This document shows positions 26,339 through 33,435 of a stretch of DNA of 64,000 bases, one piece after another. Both the position numbers and the translations under genes were made by a program. Numbering within the stretch: position 1 is the stretch's first letter; each line of letters begins with the position of its first letter. This stretch comes from an uncultured Rhodospirillales bacterium (GTDB lineage: Bacteria; Pseudomonadota; Alphaproteobacteria; Rhodospirillales; UBA2165): positions 846,150-910,149 of the forward strand of contig CAJXKD010000002.1 in the NCBI GenBank assembly GCA_913055735.1. The letters are read 5' to 3'. Under the pieces are notes generated by a model. It saw nothing but the letters and a program-made list of their open reading frames with translations. It was not told where the DNA came from and made no database searches.

Positions 26339-26406
26339 GGCGCACGCCCGAGGTCTGCGCCAAGGTCCGTTTCTGGGGTCATATATCTGACTTGGCACCG
26401 TCTTTT

Positions 26407-26426
26407 TATCTGACTAATGTCAGATA
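26407..26426. promoter_or_regulatory. Probable MarR operator abutting the start codon
   Basis: TATCTGAC (26407-26414) and GTCAGATA (26419-26426) are a perfect 8-bp inverted repeat around TAAT. The next base is the A of the start codon of the MarR-GNAT gene. A further TATCTGAC half-site lies at 26384-26391, and a TTGGCA that could serve as a -35 is at 26392-26397. The layout suggests autoregulation and a very short or absent 5' leader. Confidence 0.65.
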
Positions 26427-27311
26427 ATGGATGCAGAGCAGGTACGTCTGGTACGCAAATTCAACCGCACGATGACTCATCGTCTGGGCGCGCTTAACGA
26501 CAGCTTTTTGAATCGCGGTCGGCCCCTCGGTGAGGCGCGGCTTCTCTACGAAATCGGCGCGCCTGGCGCCGACCTGCGGGAATTGCGCAGCCGCCTCGAA
26601 CTCGATTCCGGCTATGTCAGTCGCCTCGTGCGCTCGCTAGAACGCCAGGGTCTGGTGACGGCACGGCCTGGAAAAAACGATGCCCGCGTACGCAGGCTGA
26701 CCCTGACCCGGGCCGGCATGCAGGAGCTTCGCCAGCTTGTCCGTCTATCCGAGGAATTCGCGGAATCAATCCTCACGGCACTCACGCCGGCTCAACAAAA
26801 CCATCTCGTCAATTGCATGATCGAGGTGGAACGCCTGATGAGCGCCTCTGCCATCCAGATCACCTTCGAACCCCCGGATACGGAAGATGCCCGCTGGTGT
26901 TTCGAAAACTATTTCCGCGACCTCGGCGACCGATTCGGTGTCGGCTTCGACACTGACCAAACCATTTCAGCGATGTCCGAGCTGCTGACGCCGCCGAACG
27001 GCACATTTGCAATGGCCCGGCTGGACGGTAGGCCGGTCGGATGCGGCGCTCTCAGCATCAAAGAGAGCCGCATTGGCGAGATCAAACGCATGTGGGTCGC
27101 ACCCGAAGTACGCGGCCTCGGTGTCGGCAAACGCATCCTAACGATGCTGGAAGAATTCGGGAGGGATTTCAGCTTGACCGTCTTGCGGATCGAGGCCAAT
27201 CGGATTCTCGGCGAAGCACAATCCCTCTATCGCAGCAGCGGCTATACTGAAACCGAGCCCTTCAACCCGCGCCCCTTCGTTCATCACTGGTTTGAGAAGA
27301 AACTGAAGTAA
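26427..27311 (+). CDS. MarR-type regulator fused to GNAT acetyltransferase
   Basis: The protein has 294 residues. Residues 1-~140 form a MarR winged helix (LRELRSRLELDSGYVSRLVRSLERQGLVTARPGKNDARVRRLTLTRAG). Residues ~150-294 form a GNAT domain with the acetyl-CoA loop MWVAPEVRGLGVGKRIL and a terminal FVHHWFEKKLK. Such fusions are a known bacterial family, and ligands and acetylation targets are mostly unknown. The GNAT half is closely similar to the free-standing GNAT gene at 28307. A perfect palindrome abuts the ATG, with no Shine-Dalgarno between, so the transcript may be leaderless. Confidence 0.88.
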   Translation: MDAEQVRLVRKFNRTMTHRLGALNDSFLNRGRPLGEARLLYEIGAPGADLRELRSRLELDSGYVSRLVRSLERQGLVTARPGKNDARVRRLTLTRAGMQELRQLVRLSEEFAESILTALTPAQQNHLVNCMIEVERLMSASAIQITFEPPDTEDARWCFENYFRDLGDRFGVGFDTDQTISAMSELLTPPNGTFAMARLDGRPVGCGALSIKESRIGEIKRMWVAPEVRGLGVGKRILTMLEEFGRDFSLTVLRIEANRILGEAQSLYRSSGYTETEPFNPRPFVHHWFEKKLK

Positions 27312-27327
27312 CGCGGGCCGGCTCAAT

Positions 27328-27351
27328 TCCCGGCGTGACAAGCGGCGGGCG
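27328..27351. repeat. Hairpin repeat, copy A
   Basis: The 24 bases form a hairpin: CCCGGCG and CGGCGGG pair with one mismatch around the loop TGACAAG. The element fills the space between the convergent MarR-GNAT and symporter stops and may act as a bidirectional terminator. The same 24 bases recur at 28798-28821, and a shorter variant occurs at 57195-57212. Confidence 0.65.
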
Positions 27352-28218
27352 TTAATCCCGCTGAAGAACCGCCGCGGAACGGCGCAGAAACGCGATAAAG
27401 ATCAACGCCGTCGCGAACATGATCAGGCTGTAGGTCGCCGCCGGAATGACAGCGAGCCCGCCGCCGAACAACAATGTCGCGACGGCGATGGCGAGTGTGC
27501 CGTTTTGCAGGCCGCATTCGATGGAAATGGCGATCCGTTGTGGCATCCCCGATGCGAAGATCCGCGCGACAACATAGGCCAGCACCATCATCACCACATT
27601 GAGGACCAGGGTAATCAGTCCCGCCTGGGCGAAATAATCGACGATATTAGCGCGCTCCTGGAAGATCGCCCCGGCCAAGACCAACACGAAAAGTGCCGTG
27701 GAGATCTTGTTCGCCCACGGTTCGAACCGGACGGCGAACCCCTCGGCGAACCGGCGCACCAAAAGCCCGAGCAGCACCGGAACGGTGACAATGACGAAAA
27801 CGCTGATCGCCGTCCCGGCAACCGAGACGTCGCCCGCGTCGCCACCGATCAACCGGCCGTAGGAAAACACCACGACGAGGGGGATGGTGATCACGCTCAG
27901 CAGGCTGACGATGGCGGTCAACGAGATCGACAAGGCGACGTCGCCCCGCGCGAACGCGGTGAGGATGTTGGAGGTCACGCCCCCCGGCGCCGCCGCGATG
28001 ATCATCACGCCGAGGGCCAGTTCCGGCGGCAGCGTCCACACGCTGACCAGCAGGAAGGCAACCACCGGCAGCAGCACGATCTGCGAGATAAGGCCGACAA
28101 TGAAGTCGCGGGGCCGTGTCGCGACGCGCGCGAAATCGGCAAAAGTGAGCCCCAGCCCCAGCGCGAACATGATGAACGCCAGCGCGACCGGCAACACGAC
28201 GTCGGTAACAATCCCCAT
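27352..28218 (-). CDS. Bile acid:sodium symporter-like transporter (BASS family)
   Basis: The protein has 288 residues and about nine or ten hydrophobic helices. LPVALAFIMFALGLGL, LGVMIIAAAPGGVTSNILTAFARGDVALSISLTAIVSL and IECGLQNGTLAIAVATLLFGG carry the two sodium-site crossover motifs of the BASS/SBF family. Members import bile acids, pyruvate, pantoate or other organic anions with Na+. The substrate here is not known. It sits between two GNAT paralogues, convergent with the first and divergent from the second. Confidence 0.88.
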   Translation of the reverse strand: MGIVTDVVLPVALAFIMFALGLGLTFADFARVATRPRDFIVGLISQIVLLPVVAFLLVSVWTLPPELALGVMIIAAAPGGVTSNILTAFARGDVALSISLTAIVSLLSVITIPLVVVFSYGRLIGGDAGDVSVAGTAISVFVIVTVPVLLGLLVRRFAEGFAVRFEPWANKISTALFVLVLAGAIFQERANIVDYFAQAGLITLVLNVVMMVLAYVVARIFASGMPQRIAISIECGLQNGTLAIAVATLLFGGGLAVIPAATYSLIMFATALIFIAFLRRSAAVLQRD

Positions 28219-28306
28219 GGTGGTCCCCCCGTTCAGTCCCGTGGTTTATAATTAAACAGCCACAGCTTAAGATGATTCTCCGCCGCGAAGATAGGCTAGA
28301 TCGGCC

Positions 28307-28780
28307 ATGGAAGCATCCCCGCTTCATATTAAAGTGGAAGCACCGGATAGCGCCGACACGCGTTGGTGCTTTGACGGATATTTCCACGACCTTGCCGCGC
28401 GGTTCGACGCCGGGTTCGATCCCGCCAAAAGCATCTCCGCGACGCCAGAGGAACTCACGCCGCCCAATGGCGCCGTCGTCATCGCCCGCCGCGATGGCCG
28501 CGCGGTGGGCTGCGGCGCCCTTAAGGCGACGGGAAACGGCATCGGCGAGATCAAACGCATGTGGGTTGCCGAAGAAGCGCGCGGGCACGGGGTCGGCAAA
28601 AGAATCCTGGCCAAACTAGAAGAGCTTGCCCCGGAATTCCGCATCTCGGTCTTACGGTTGGAAACCAACCATACGCTTGTCGAGGCGCAGTCCATGTACC
28701 GCAAGGCAGGCTACCGCGAGGTCGCGCCCTTCAACGACGAACCTTACGCCCATCATTGGTTCGAAAAGGCCCTGACATAA
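28307..28780 (+). CDS. GNAT family N-acetyltransferase
   Basis: The protein has 157 residues. GRAVGCGALKATGNGIGEIKRMWVAEEARGHGVGKRIL contains the acetyl-CoA pyrophosphate loop (motif A), and YAHHWFEKAL ends the protein. It is a clear paralogue of the C-terminal domain of the MarR-GNAT fusion at 26427, sharing DARWCFE/DTRWCFD, ELTPPNG, GEIKRMWVA, GVGKRIL and HHWFEK. Both genes are followed by the same hairpin repeat. Substrate is unknown. It was probably produced by duplication of the 3' part of the fusion gene, or the fusion arose from it. Confidence 0.87.
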   Translation: MEASPLHIKVEAPDSADTRWCFDGYFHDLAARFDAGFDPAKSISATPEELTPPNGAVVIARRDGRAVGCGALKATGNGIGEIKRMWVAEEARGHGVGKRILAKLEELAPEFRISVLRLETNHTLVEAQSMYRKAGYREVAPFNDEPYAHHWFEKALT

Positions 28781-28797
28781 GGCCGGACAAGACCAAA

Positions 28798-28821
28798 TCC
28801 CGGCGTGACAAGCGGCGGGCG
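28798..28821. repeat. Hairpin repeat, copy B
   Basis: This is identical over 24 bases to copy A at 27328-27351 and follows the GNAT stop by 17 bases. A GTG inside it is in frame with the next gene but is not a plausible start. Confidence 0.65.
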
Positions 28822-28840
28822 GTCCCACAGACTCCCTCGC

Positions 28841-30283
28841 ATGACAACAAAGCCGAATAAAACACCCGTCCGCCGCGTCGCCATGCCCGAACGGCGCATT
28901 CCCGTCGCCGCCGAGGCCGACGTGGTGGTGGTCGGCGCGGGGCCGGGTGGCTTCGCCGCGGCGCTGCAGGCGGCGCGCATGGATTGTTCGGTGGTCCTGA
29001 TCGAGAAATACGACATGCCGGGCGGCGTGCACACCTCGGGTCTGCAAGGCTCGGCCGGCCCCGGCGTCGGCGGCATCCATACCGAACTGATGCAACGCTT
29101 CGCCGACGCGGGCTATATCTACACCTTCTCGGAGAAAACCCATCCGGGCTGGGCAGGCAATCCCCTTTCCCACTACGAACGCCTGATGAAACCAGGTACC
29201 GAGTTCACCCGCCAAAGCTTCAACCCCGACGGCGCGGGCTCCTTGATGGCGCGCATGCTCGACGAGGCGGGCGTGACATGCTTCTACGGCGCGTCGTTCC
29301 TCGACGCCATCGTCAAGACCGCACCGAAGAATCAAACGGGCAATCAGGGGCGCATCGACGCGGTGATCATCGAAACCGCATCGGGCAAGCAAGCCGTCAA
29401 AGGCAAGGTGTTCGTCGACGGCACCGGCACGGCGGAGTTGGTGGCGCGGTCGGGGGCGCCGTTCGTGCGCGGCGGCGGCGGTCAGCCTACGGGCGCGAAA
29501 TGGGACGGTGTGAACCGGCCCATCCCCGGCGGGCTGTTGTGGATCATGGACGGCATCGATTTCCAGCGCCTGCGCAAACACCAACAAGATGCCAAGGATC
29601 CGGTGCTCGCCAAGGTGATCGCCGAGGCGACGGCCGCCAAGGACATCCCGCCCGGCCTCTACCGCCCGCGCATGGCGGGCGAGAACGTCTATGGCGGCCT
29701 TTATATCGGCCACCCGACCATCGACATGAGCCCCATGCTGCGCGACGGCACCTACATCCTGTGGCAGAACGTGCCCTATGAATGGGCGCTGCACATGGAC
29801 GACAGCGCCGAGGACGCCTCGAAGGCGAAGCGCGAACTGCGCGGTTTCATCGACGCGGAAGCAGGATTCTTACGCAAATACGTGCCGGGCTTCGAAAACG
29901 CCACCATCCAGCATGTCGGGCGCTATCTCGGTATCCGCGACGGCCGCCATCCCGTCGGCGAGTACGTCTTCTCCCTGAAGGATGCGCAGAAGCAGACCCA
30001 CTTCGCCGACGCGGTGACGCAGCCGATGACCAAGACTTTCTTCTGGGATGGTTACGCCAAGCACACCTTCGAGGTGCCGTATCGCAGCTTCCTGCCCAAG
30101 AAGATCGACAATCTGCTGCTCACCGGCGCGTCCATGTCATTCACCTACGAGGTGATCTTCATGGTGATGCGCAATTTCCCCTGGTGCACCCAGACCGGCG
30201 AGATCGCCGGCACCGCCGCCGCCCGCGCGGTCAAACAGGGCATCCCGCCGAAACGGCTGGAGTGGACGCAGCCGTATTTTTGA
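28841..30283 (+). CDS. FAD-dependent oxidoreductase (FAD_oxidored type)
   Basis: The protein has 480 residues from the ATG at 28841; a GTG at 28805 lies in a hairpin repeat and is rejected. The dinucleotide-binding motif is VVVVGAGPGGFAAALQAARM, followed by VLIEKYDMPGGVHTSGLQG. Later motifs are GKVFVDGTGTAELVARSGAPF and the C-terminal FAD closure DNLLLTGASMSFTYEVIFMVMRNFPWCTQTGEIAGTAAA. The FAD_oxidored family includes dehydrogenases of unknown substrate. Its last 27 codons are repeated imperfectly at 32102-32182, beyond an AT-rich insertion, showing that this locus was rearranged. In the ancestral order it probably preceded the arylsulfotransferase-like gene. Confidence 0.85.
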   Translation: MTTKPNKTPVRRVAMPERRIPVAAEADVVVVGAGPGGFAAALQAARMDCSVVLIEKYDMPGGVHTSGLQGSAGPGVGGIHTELMQRFADAGYIYTFSEKTHPGWAGNPLSHYERLMKPGTEFTRQSFNPDGAGSLMARMLDEAGVTCFYGASFLDAIVKTAPKNQTGNQGRIDAVIIETASGKQAVKGKVFVDGTGTAELVARSGAPFVRGGGGQPTGAKWDGVNRPIPGGLLWIMDGIDFQRLRKHQQDAKDPVLAKVIAEATAAKDIPPGLYRPRMAGENVYGGLYIGHPTIDMSPMLRDGTYILWQNVPYEWALHMDDSAEDASKAKRELRGFIDAEAGFLRKYVPGFENATIQHVGRYLGIRDGRHPVGEYVFSLKDAQKQTHFADAVTQPMTKTFFWDGYAKHTFEVPYRSFLPKKIDNLLLTGASMSFTYEVIFMVMRNFPWCTQTGEIAGTAAARAVKQGIPPKRLEWTQPYF

Positions 30284-30445
30284 TCTTTGGTTTCAGTTGT
30301 TCGATCCTAACTTCAATCGAAACGCTTTGTGACGGTTCTGGTTAGCCGTATTCTAACCACAGACACTATCGCAACTGTGTTTCCGACAACGGATATATTC
30401 TCAAAAAGAGAAAGAAGGACGGGACATATGCTTCTACTTATGAAA

Positions 30446-30901
30446 TCAATTGGGGCTGGATGGCCCCAGTATCGATTTTGGAAACAATGAACCGAAAATG
30501 ACCCCGAGATAAGCCGAGAAAACGGTATCTACTAAACCGGTGTACATCTTGATATTTTCAATTTCTATAGCGGCAGTCGAAAACACGTACACCGGAATAA
30601 AAATAAGAAGCGCACAAAAAGAAAGAACAACAACGAACTGGATTAGAAATGGAAGTTTCGATAAACTGACACCTTCCTCTTCAGAGCGTATTTGTGGGTT
30701 ATTTGCTACATATTTAATAAACAGAGAAACATATATTGCTGATAGCGGAGATACTGATAAAATGCCCTGAATTATTTCAGCATGATCTAAGTATGACTTG
30801 ATTAAACCATAAAATAGAAAGATAAAAATTACACCGAAGTGAGAAAATAAAACGGTGGTTCCAAAAATATATCTAGTTGCACGGACCGGCACTCCTGGCA
30901 C
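30446..30901 (-). CDS. Hypothetical membrane protein of the island
   Basis: The protein has 151 residues from a GTG start with GGAG 9-12 bases upstream. About four hydrophobic segments are visible: TVLFSHFGVIFIFLFYGLI, IIQGILSVSPLSAIYVSLFI, FLIQFVVVLSFCALLIFIPVYVF and VDTVFSAYLGVIFGSLF. A charged loop (NNPQIRSEEEG) lies between the second and third. I do not recognise the family. It begins 6 bases after the stop of the exported-protein gene upstream on the same strand, so the two are probably translated together. Codon use is AT-rich, unlike the chromosome around it. Confidence 0.6.
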   Translation of the reverse strand: MPGVPVRATRYIFGTTVLFSHFGVIFIFLFYGLIKSYLDHAEIIQGILSVSPLSAIYVSLFIKYVANNPQIRSEEEGVSLSKLPFLIQFVVVLSFCALLIFIPVYVFSTAAIEIENIKMYTGLVDTVFSAYLGVIFGSLFPKSILGPSSPN

Positions 30902-30907
30902 GATATA

Positions 30908-31513
30908 TTATCTCCAACTTCTTTCCTGTGTGTCCCGATACTTCTCAATTATATCCAACAACCTATCCTGGAATCTTTGTAAGAGTGTATCTTTTGAAAC
31001 TGGAATGTATTTAGTGTTTGCACCGTTTGGATTGAGAACCTGAGTAAAACTTAATTTGTTCATCATTGGCTCTTGAAGATATATGTAGTGGTTTGCCTCA
31101 AGCCGATGGCTGTAAAAAAAAAGAAGAACGAATACGTGTCGTTCAAAACCAGTTTCGACTGATTTAGATAATACTTTAGCCCTTCCAGCCACAGTAATAG
31201 AATATTGGATGAACTTATCATCCTCCGTGTCTTGAACAAACAACATTTCATATTTGTTCTCGTCAAAATACTTTCCGTCTATACATGCGTTTTCACGGCC
31301 AAATATTTCAAATGCATATAAATTACAGAGACTGTGATGCTGTGCGTTCATCAAATCACGCATTCTTTTTTCTTGGTATTCAACAACGGTGGCAGATTGA
31401 CTGGGGTCATTTGCGAATATCAAGAATGCAGCTAGGAATATTCCCATCAACGTTCGATTTCGCTGAATTCTTGAAAACAACTGAGCGCGGGGAGATCTTT
31501 TGAGAATGATCAT
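30908..31513 (-). CDS. Hypothetical exported or membrane-anchored protein of the island
   Basis: The protein has 201 residues from the ATG at 31513; a TTG at 31525 is also in frame. A basic N-terminus (KRSPRAQLFSRIQRNR) is followed by one hydrophobic segment (TLMGIFLAAFLIFA) and a possible signal cleavage at SQSA. The remainder is predicted soluble, with CNLYAFEIFGRENACIDGKYF containing two cysteines, and a basic, helical C-terminus (LQRFQDRLLDIIEKYRDT). No known domain is recognised. It most likely acts outside the inner membrane together with the downstream four-helix membrane protein. Confidence 0.55.
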   Translation of the reverse strand: MIILKRSPRAQLFSRIQRNRTLMGIFLAAFLIFANDPSQSATVVEYQEKRMRDLMNAQHHSLCNLYAFEIFGRENACIDGKYFDENKYEMLFVQDTEDDKFIQYSITVAGRAKVLSKSVETGFERHVFVLLFFYSHRLEANHYIYLQEPMMNKLSFTQVLNPNGANTKYIPVSKDTLLQRFQDRLLDIIEKYRDTQERSWR

Positions 31514-31591
31514 CACATTCGACAACGGCTATCTCATCGGCATCAAACTCGCCGACAAGGTTCAATTCTGCTAATTCTCTAACGAAAGGCT

Positions 31592-31891
31592 CTAGTTTTG
31601 GGGTGGCTTTATAATCTCCTTGGGAGACGGGGCGAGACCGCCACCTCCGCCGCCACTGCCACTGCCACTACCCCCGCCGCCGCCGCCGCTTGGTCTTTCG
31701 ATCGGGCCAGTTGTGCGTTGGGCTAAACGAATATTCGCGCTTTCGCGTTTATGCTCCACATCGAATTCGACGAGCGGCACGACTTCAGGCGAGGCGTTTA
31801 ATTTCTTCGCTTGGGCAACGCTAGATTGATGAACAAACGCTAACCCAACCATCGCTGAAAATAGTATCCCAGCTTTGAATGACGAGCGCAT
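31592..31891 (-). CDS. Small exported glycine-rich protein of the island
   Basis: The protein has 99 residues with a clear signal peptide (SFKAGILFSAMVGLAFVHQSSVAQA) and a strong Shine-Dalgarno AAGGAGG 8 bases before the ATG. The mature part ends in a glycine/serine run of about 19 residues followed by a proline-containing tail (LAPSPKEIIKPPQN). Low-complexity Gly tracts are typical of flexible or surface-exposed segments. It is the first gene of the presumed three-gene unit, transcribed toward 30446. No family is recognised. The Gly-rich stretch is encoded by a GC-rich run inside otherwise AT-rich DNA. Confidence 0.6.
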   Translation of the reverse strand: MRSSFKAGILFSAMVGLAFVHQSSVAQAKKLNASPEVVPLVEFDVEHKRESANIRLAQRTTGPIERPSGGGGGGSGSGSGGGGGGLAPSPKEIIKPPQN

Positions 31892-32101
31892 CTAAACCCT
31901 CCTTAATTCAACGCGTCACTTACAAAAACTCTTCATCAGAGCGAAGATTCTAATGGTTGAATTTCTTTTTATTTTAAACCTAATAAGATTAGCGTTTGGT
32001 TCTTTGGAACTGCAACAGAAAAATTGTTGTCTCGATGTAGCGCACGCGATTTGTCCTCGATTTCTACAAACTTTTGCGGCAAAAAATATTTAATTGGCAA
32101 G

Positions 32102-32182
32102 ACAGCCGGCACCACCACCGCCCGGGCGGTCAAGCAGGACATCCCCGCGAAACGGCTGGAGTGGACGCAGCCGTATTTTTGA
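32102..32182 (+). pseudogene. Second copy of the FAD oxidoreductase 3' end (27 codons)
   Basis: The 81 bases align codon for codon with the end of the FAD oxidoreductase gene (30203-30283). The last 33 bases including the TGA are identical, and nine differences lie in the first 48. It encodes TAGTTTARAVKQDIPAKRLE and the same WTQPYF end. No upstream part of the gene is present. It is either the remnant of a tandem paralogue or the original 3' end displaced by an insertion that carried its own copy. Confidence 0.8.
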
Positions 32183-32240
32183 GTGCCAAAACCCCCGTCG
32201 CCCTCTTTAATAAGACAACACAAAAATACAGGGGGACGTC

Positions 32241-33314
32241 ATGCGGCACAGGACCGTTGGGCTTTGGGAATACAAACGCGGGCAGGCGACCGAGGGCTTC
32301 ACCCTCCTCTCCCCGCTTGGCACCAAGGAAACCTACCTGATCGGTATGGAGGGCGAGGTGCTGCACTGTTGGCACCACCCGCTGATCCCCGGCAACTACG
32401 CCTATCTGTTGGAAACCGGCAATCTGCTGTGGGCGGGCGAGACGCCGGACGGCCCCAACCCCGCCGGCGGCAAAGGCGGCCTGCTGCGCGAGTATGATTG
32501 GGACGGCACTGTCGTCTGGGAATACGCCGACGACCGCCAGCATCACGACTTCCGCCGCCTTGCCAACGGCAACACGGTCTATATCGGCTGGGAGCCCATG
32601 CCCGAGGACGCAGCGCGCCGGGTGGTCGGCGCCGAGCCGGGCAGCGAGGATACGGACGGCACCATCTGGGGCGACTTCCTGCACGAGGTCACACCCGGCG
32701 GCGAGGTCGTCTGGGATTGGCACACCCATTCGGGCATGGAGATCGAGAAATTCCCGCTTAACCCTTTGAGCACGAGGAAAGAGTTTTTGCATGCCAACAC
32801 GGTGGTCGAGCTTGCCGACGGCAATTTCCTGATCAGTTTCCGCAAGAACAGCACCATCGCCATCGTCGACAAGGCGTCCGGCCAGCTTTCCTGGCACCGC
32901 CACGACGAGATGTGGGGTCAGCAGCACGACTGCCATGTGCTCGATAACGGCAACATCCTGTTGTTCGCCAACGGCATCCATGTGCCGAAGGGATTGTTCT
33001 CTTCCCGTGTCGTCGAGTTCGATCCCGAGACTGGCGACGAGGTGTGGAGCTATCAGGGATCGCCGCCCTACACCTTTTTCAGCCCCAACATCAGCGGCGC
33101 GCAACGGCTGTGGACCGGCAACACCTTGATCTGCGAAGGGCTGAGCGGACGCATTTTCGAGGTGACGCCCGACGGCGAGATCGTCTGGGAATTCATCTCG
33201 CCCTGGTTCGGCGAGGGCTTGGGCGGCCGGACGAATGCCGTGTTCCGGGCCTACCGCTACGCACCGGACTCGCCGCAGATCCGCGGACGGTTGGGCGCGC
33301 CGCACGGGCAATAA
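32241..33314 (+). CDS. Arylsulfotransferase-like beta-propeller protein
   Basis: The protein has 357 residues with no signal peptide. Repeated blades of the type G-x-VVWEYADD, HHDFRRLANGNTVYIGWE, DFLHEVTPGGEVVWDWHTHS, HANTVVELADGNFLISFR and DCHVLDNGNILLFANG match the arylsulfate sulfotransferase (ASST/PQQ-like propeller) superfamily. His and acidic positions in HHDF, HANT and HDCH recur at the blade ends facing the central channel. Cytoplasmic location and modest length argue against the classical periplasmic ASST, so the reaction is unassigned. GGGGGAC precedes the ATG. It follows the FAD oxidoreductase remnant by 58 bases. Confidence 0.78.
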   Translation: MRHRTVGLWEYKRGQATEGFTLLSPLGTKETYLIGMEGEVLHCWHHPLIPGNYAYLLETGNLLWAGETPDGPNPAGGKGGLLREYDWDGTVVWEYADDRQHHDFRRLANGNTVYIGWEPMPEDAARRVVGAEPGSEDTDGTIWGDFLHEVTPGGEVVWDWHTHSGMEIEKFPLNPLSTRKEFLHANTVVELADGNFLISFRKNSTIAIVDKASGQLSWHRHDEMWGQQHDCHVLDNGNILLFANGIHVPKGLFSSRVVEFDPETGDEVWSYQGSPPYTFFSPNISGAQRLWTGNTLICEGLSGRIFEVTPDGEIVWEFISPWFGEGLGGRTNAVFRAYRYAPDSPQIRGRLGAPHGQ

Positions 33315-33435
33315 ATCGCGGCAGGTGCCATCCGTCTCTGAAATTGATTTCAAATCACTCTTGATCTAGTCTCATAAAACGGACCACGCGTTCCGCAATA
33401 AGATCGATCCGGATCGGTTTCACAGGGGGACAATC

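Larger units (their letters stand above)
30284..32101. other. Low-GC inserted island with three minus-strand genes
   Basis: Base composition drops sharply immediately after the FAD oxidoreductase stop and returns to the GC-rich background at about 32102, where a second copy of that gene's 3' end begins. The interval holds three genes on the minus strand (31891 to 30446) and no recognisable integrase or transposase. Left of them (30284-30445) are short inverted repeats such as GGTTAG/CTAACC (30340-30358) but no gene. The 210 bases right of them (31892-32101) hold the presumed promoter and a CTAAT/ATTAG palindrome at 31980-31992. This is horizontally acquired DNA by composition and context. Confidence 0.75.

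Noticed and set aside
27505..28251. A 248-residue plus-strand frame opposite the BASS transporter
   Set aside because: It is rich in Arg, Gln, Asp and His as expected for the complement of a membrane-protein gene, and the minus-strand frame has clear transporter motifs.
31969..32223. An 84-residue minus-strand frame running across the right edge of the island
   Set aside because: Its first half is the antisense of the FAD oxidoreductase 3'-end copy, and it has no ribosome binding site. The second half in AT-rich DNA could be a tail of a lost gene, but there is no evidence for a start.
33339..33357. FNR-like site and short palindrome TGAAAT-TG-ATTTCA before the flavin monooxygenase gene
   Set aside because: The half-sites do not fit the TTGAT-N4-ATCAA spacing, and the small palindrome in AT-rich intergenic DNA could be chance.
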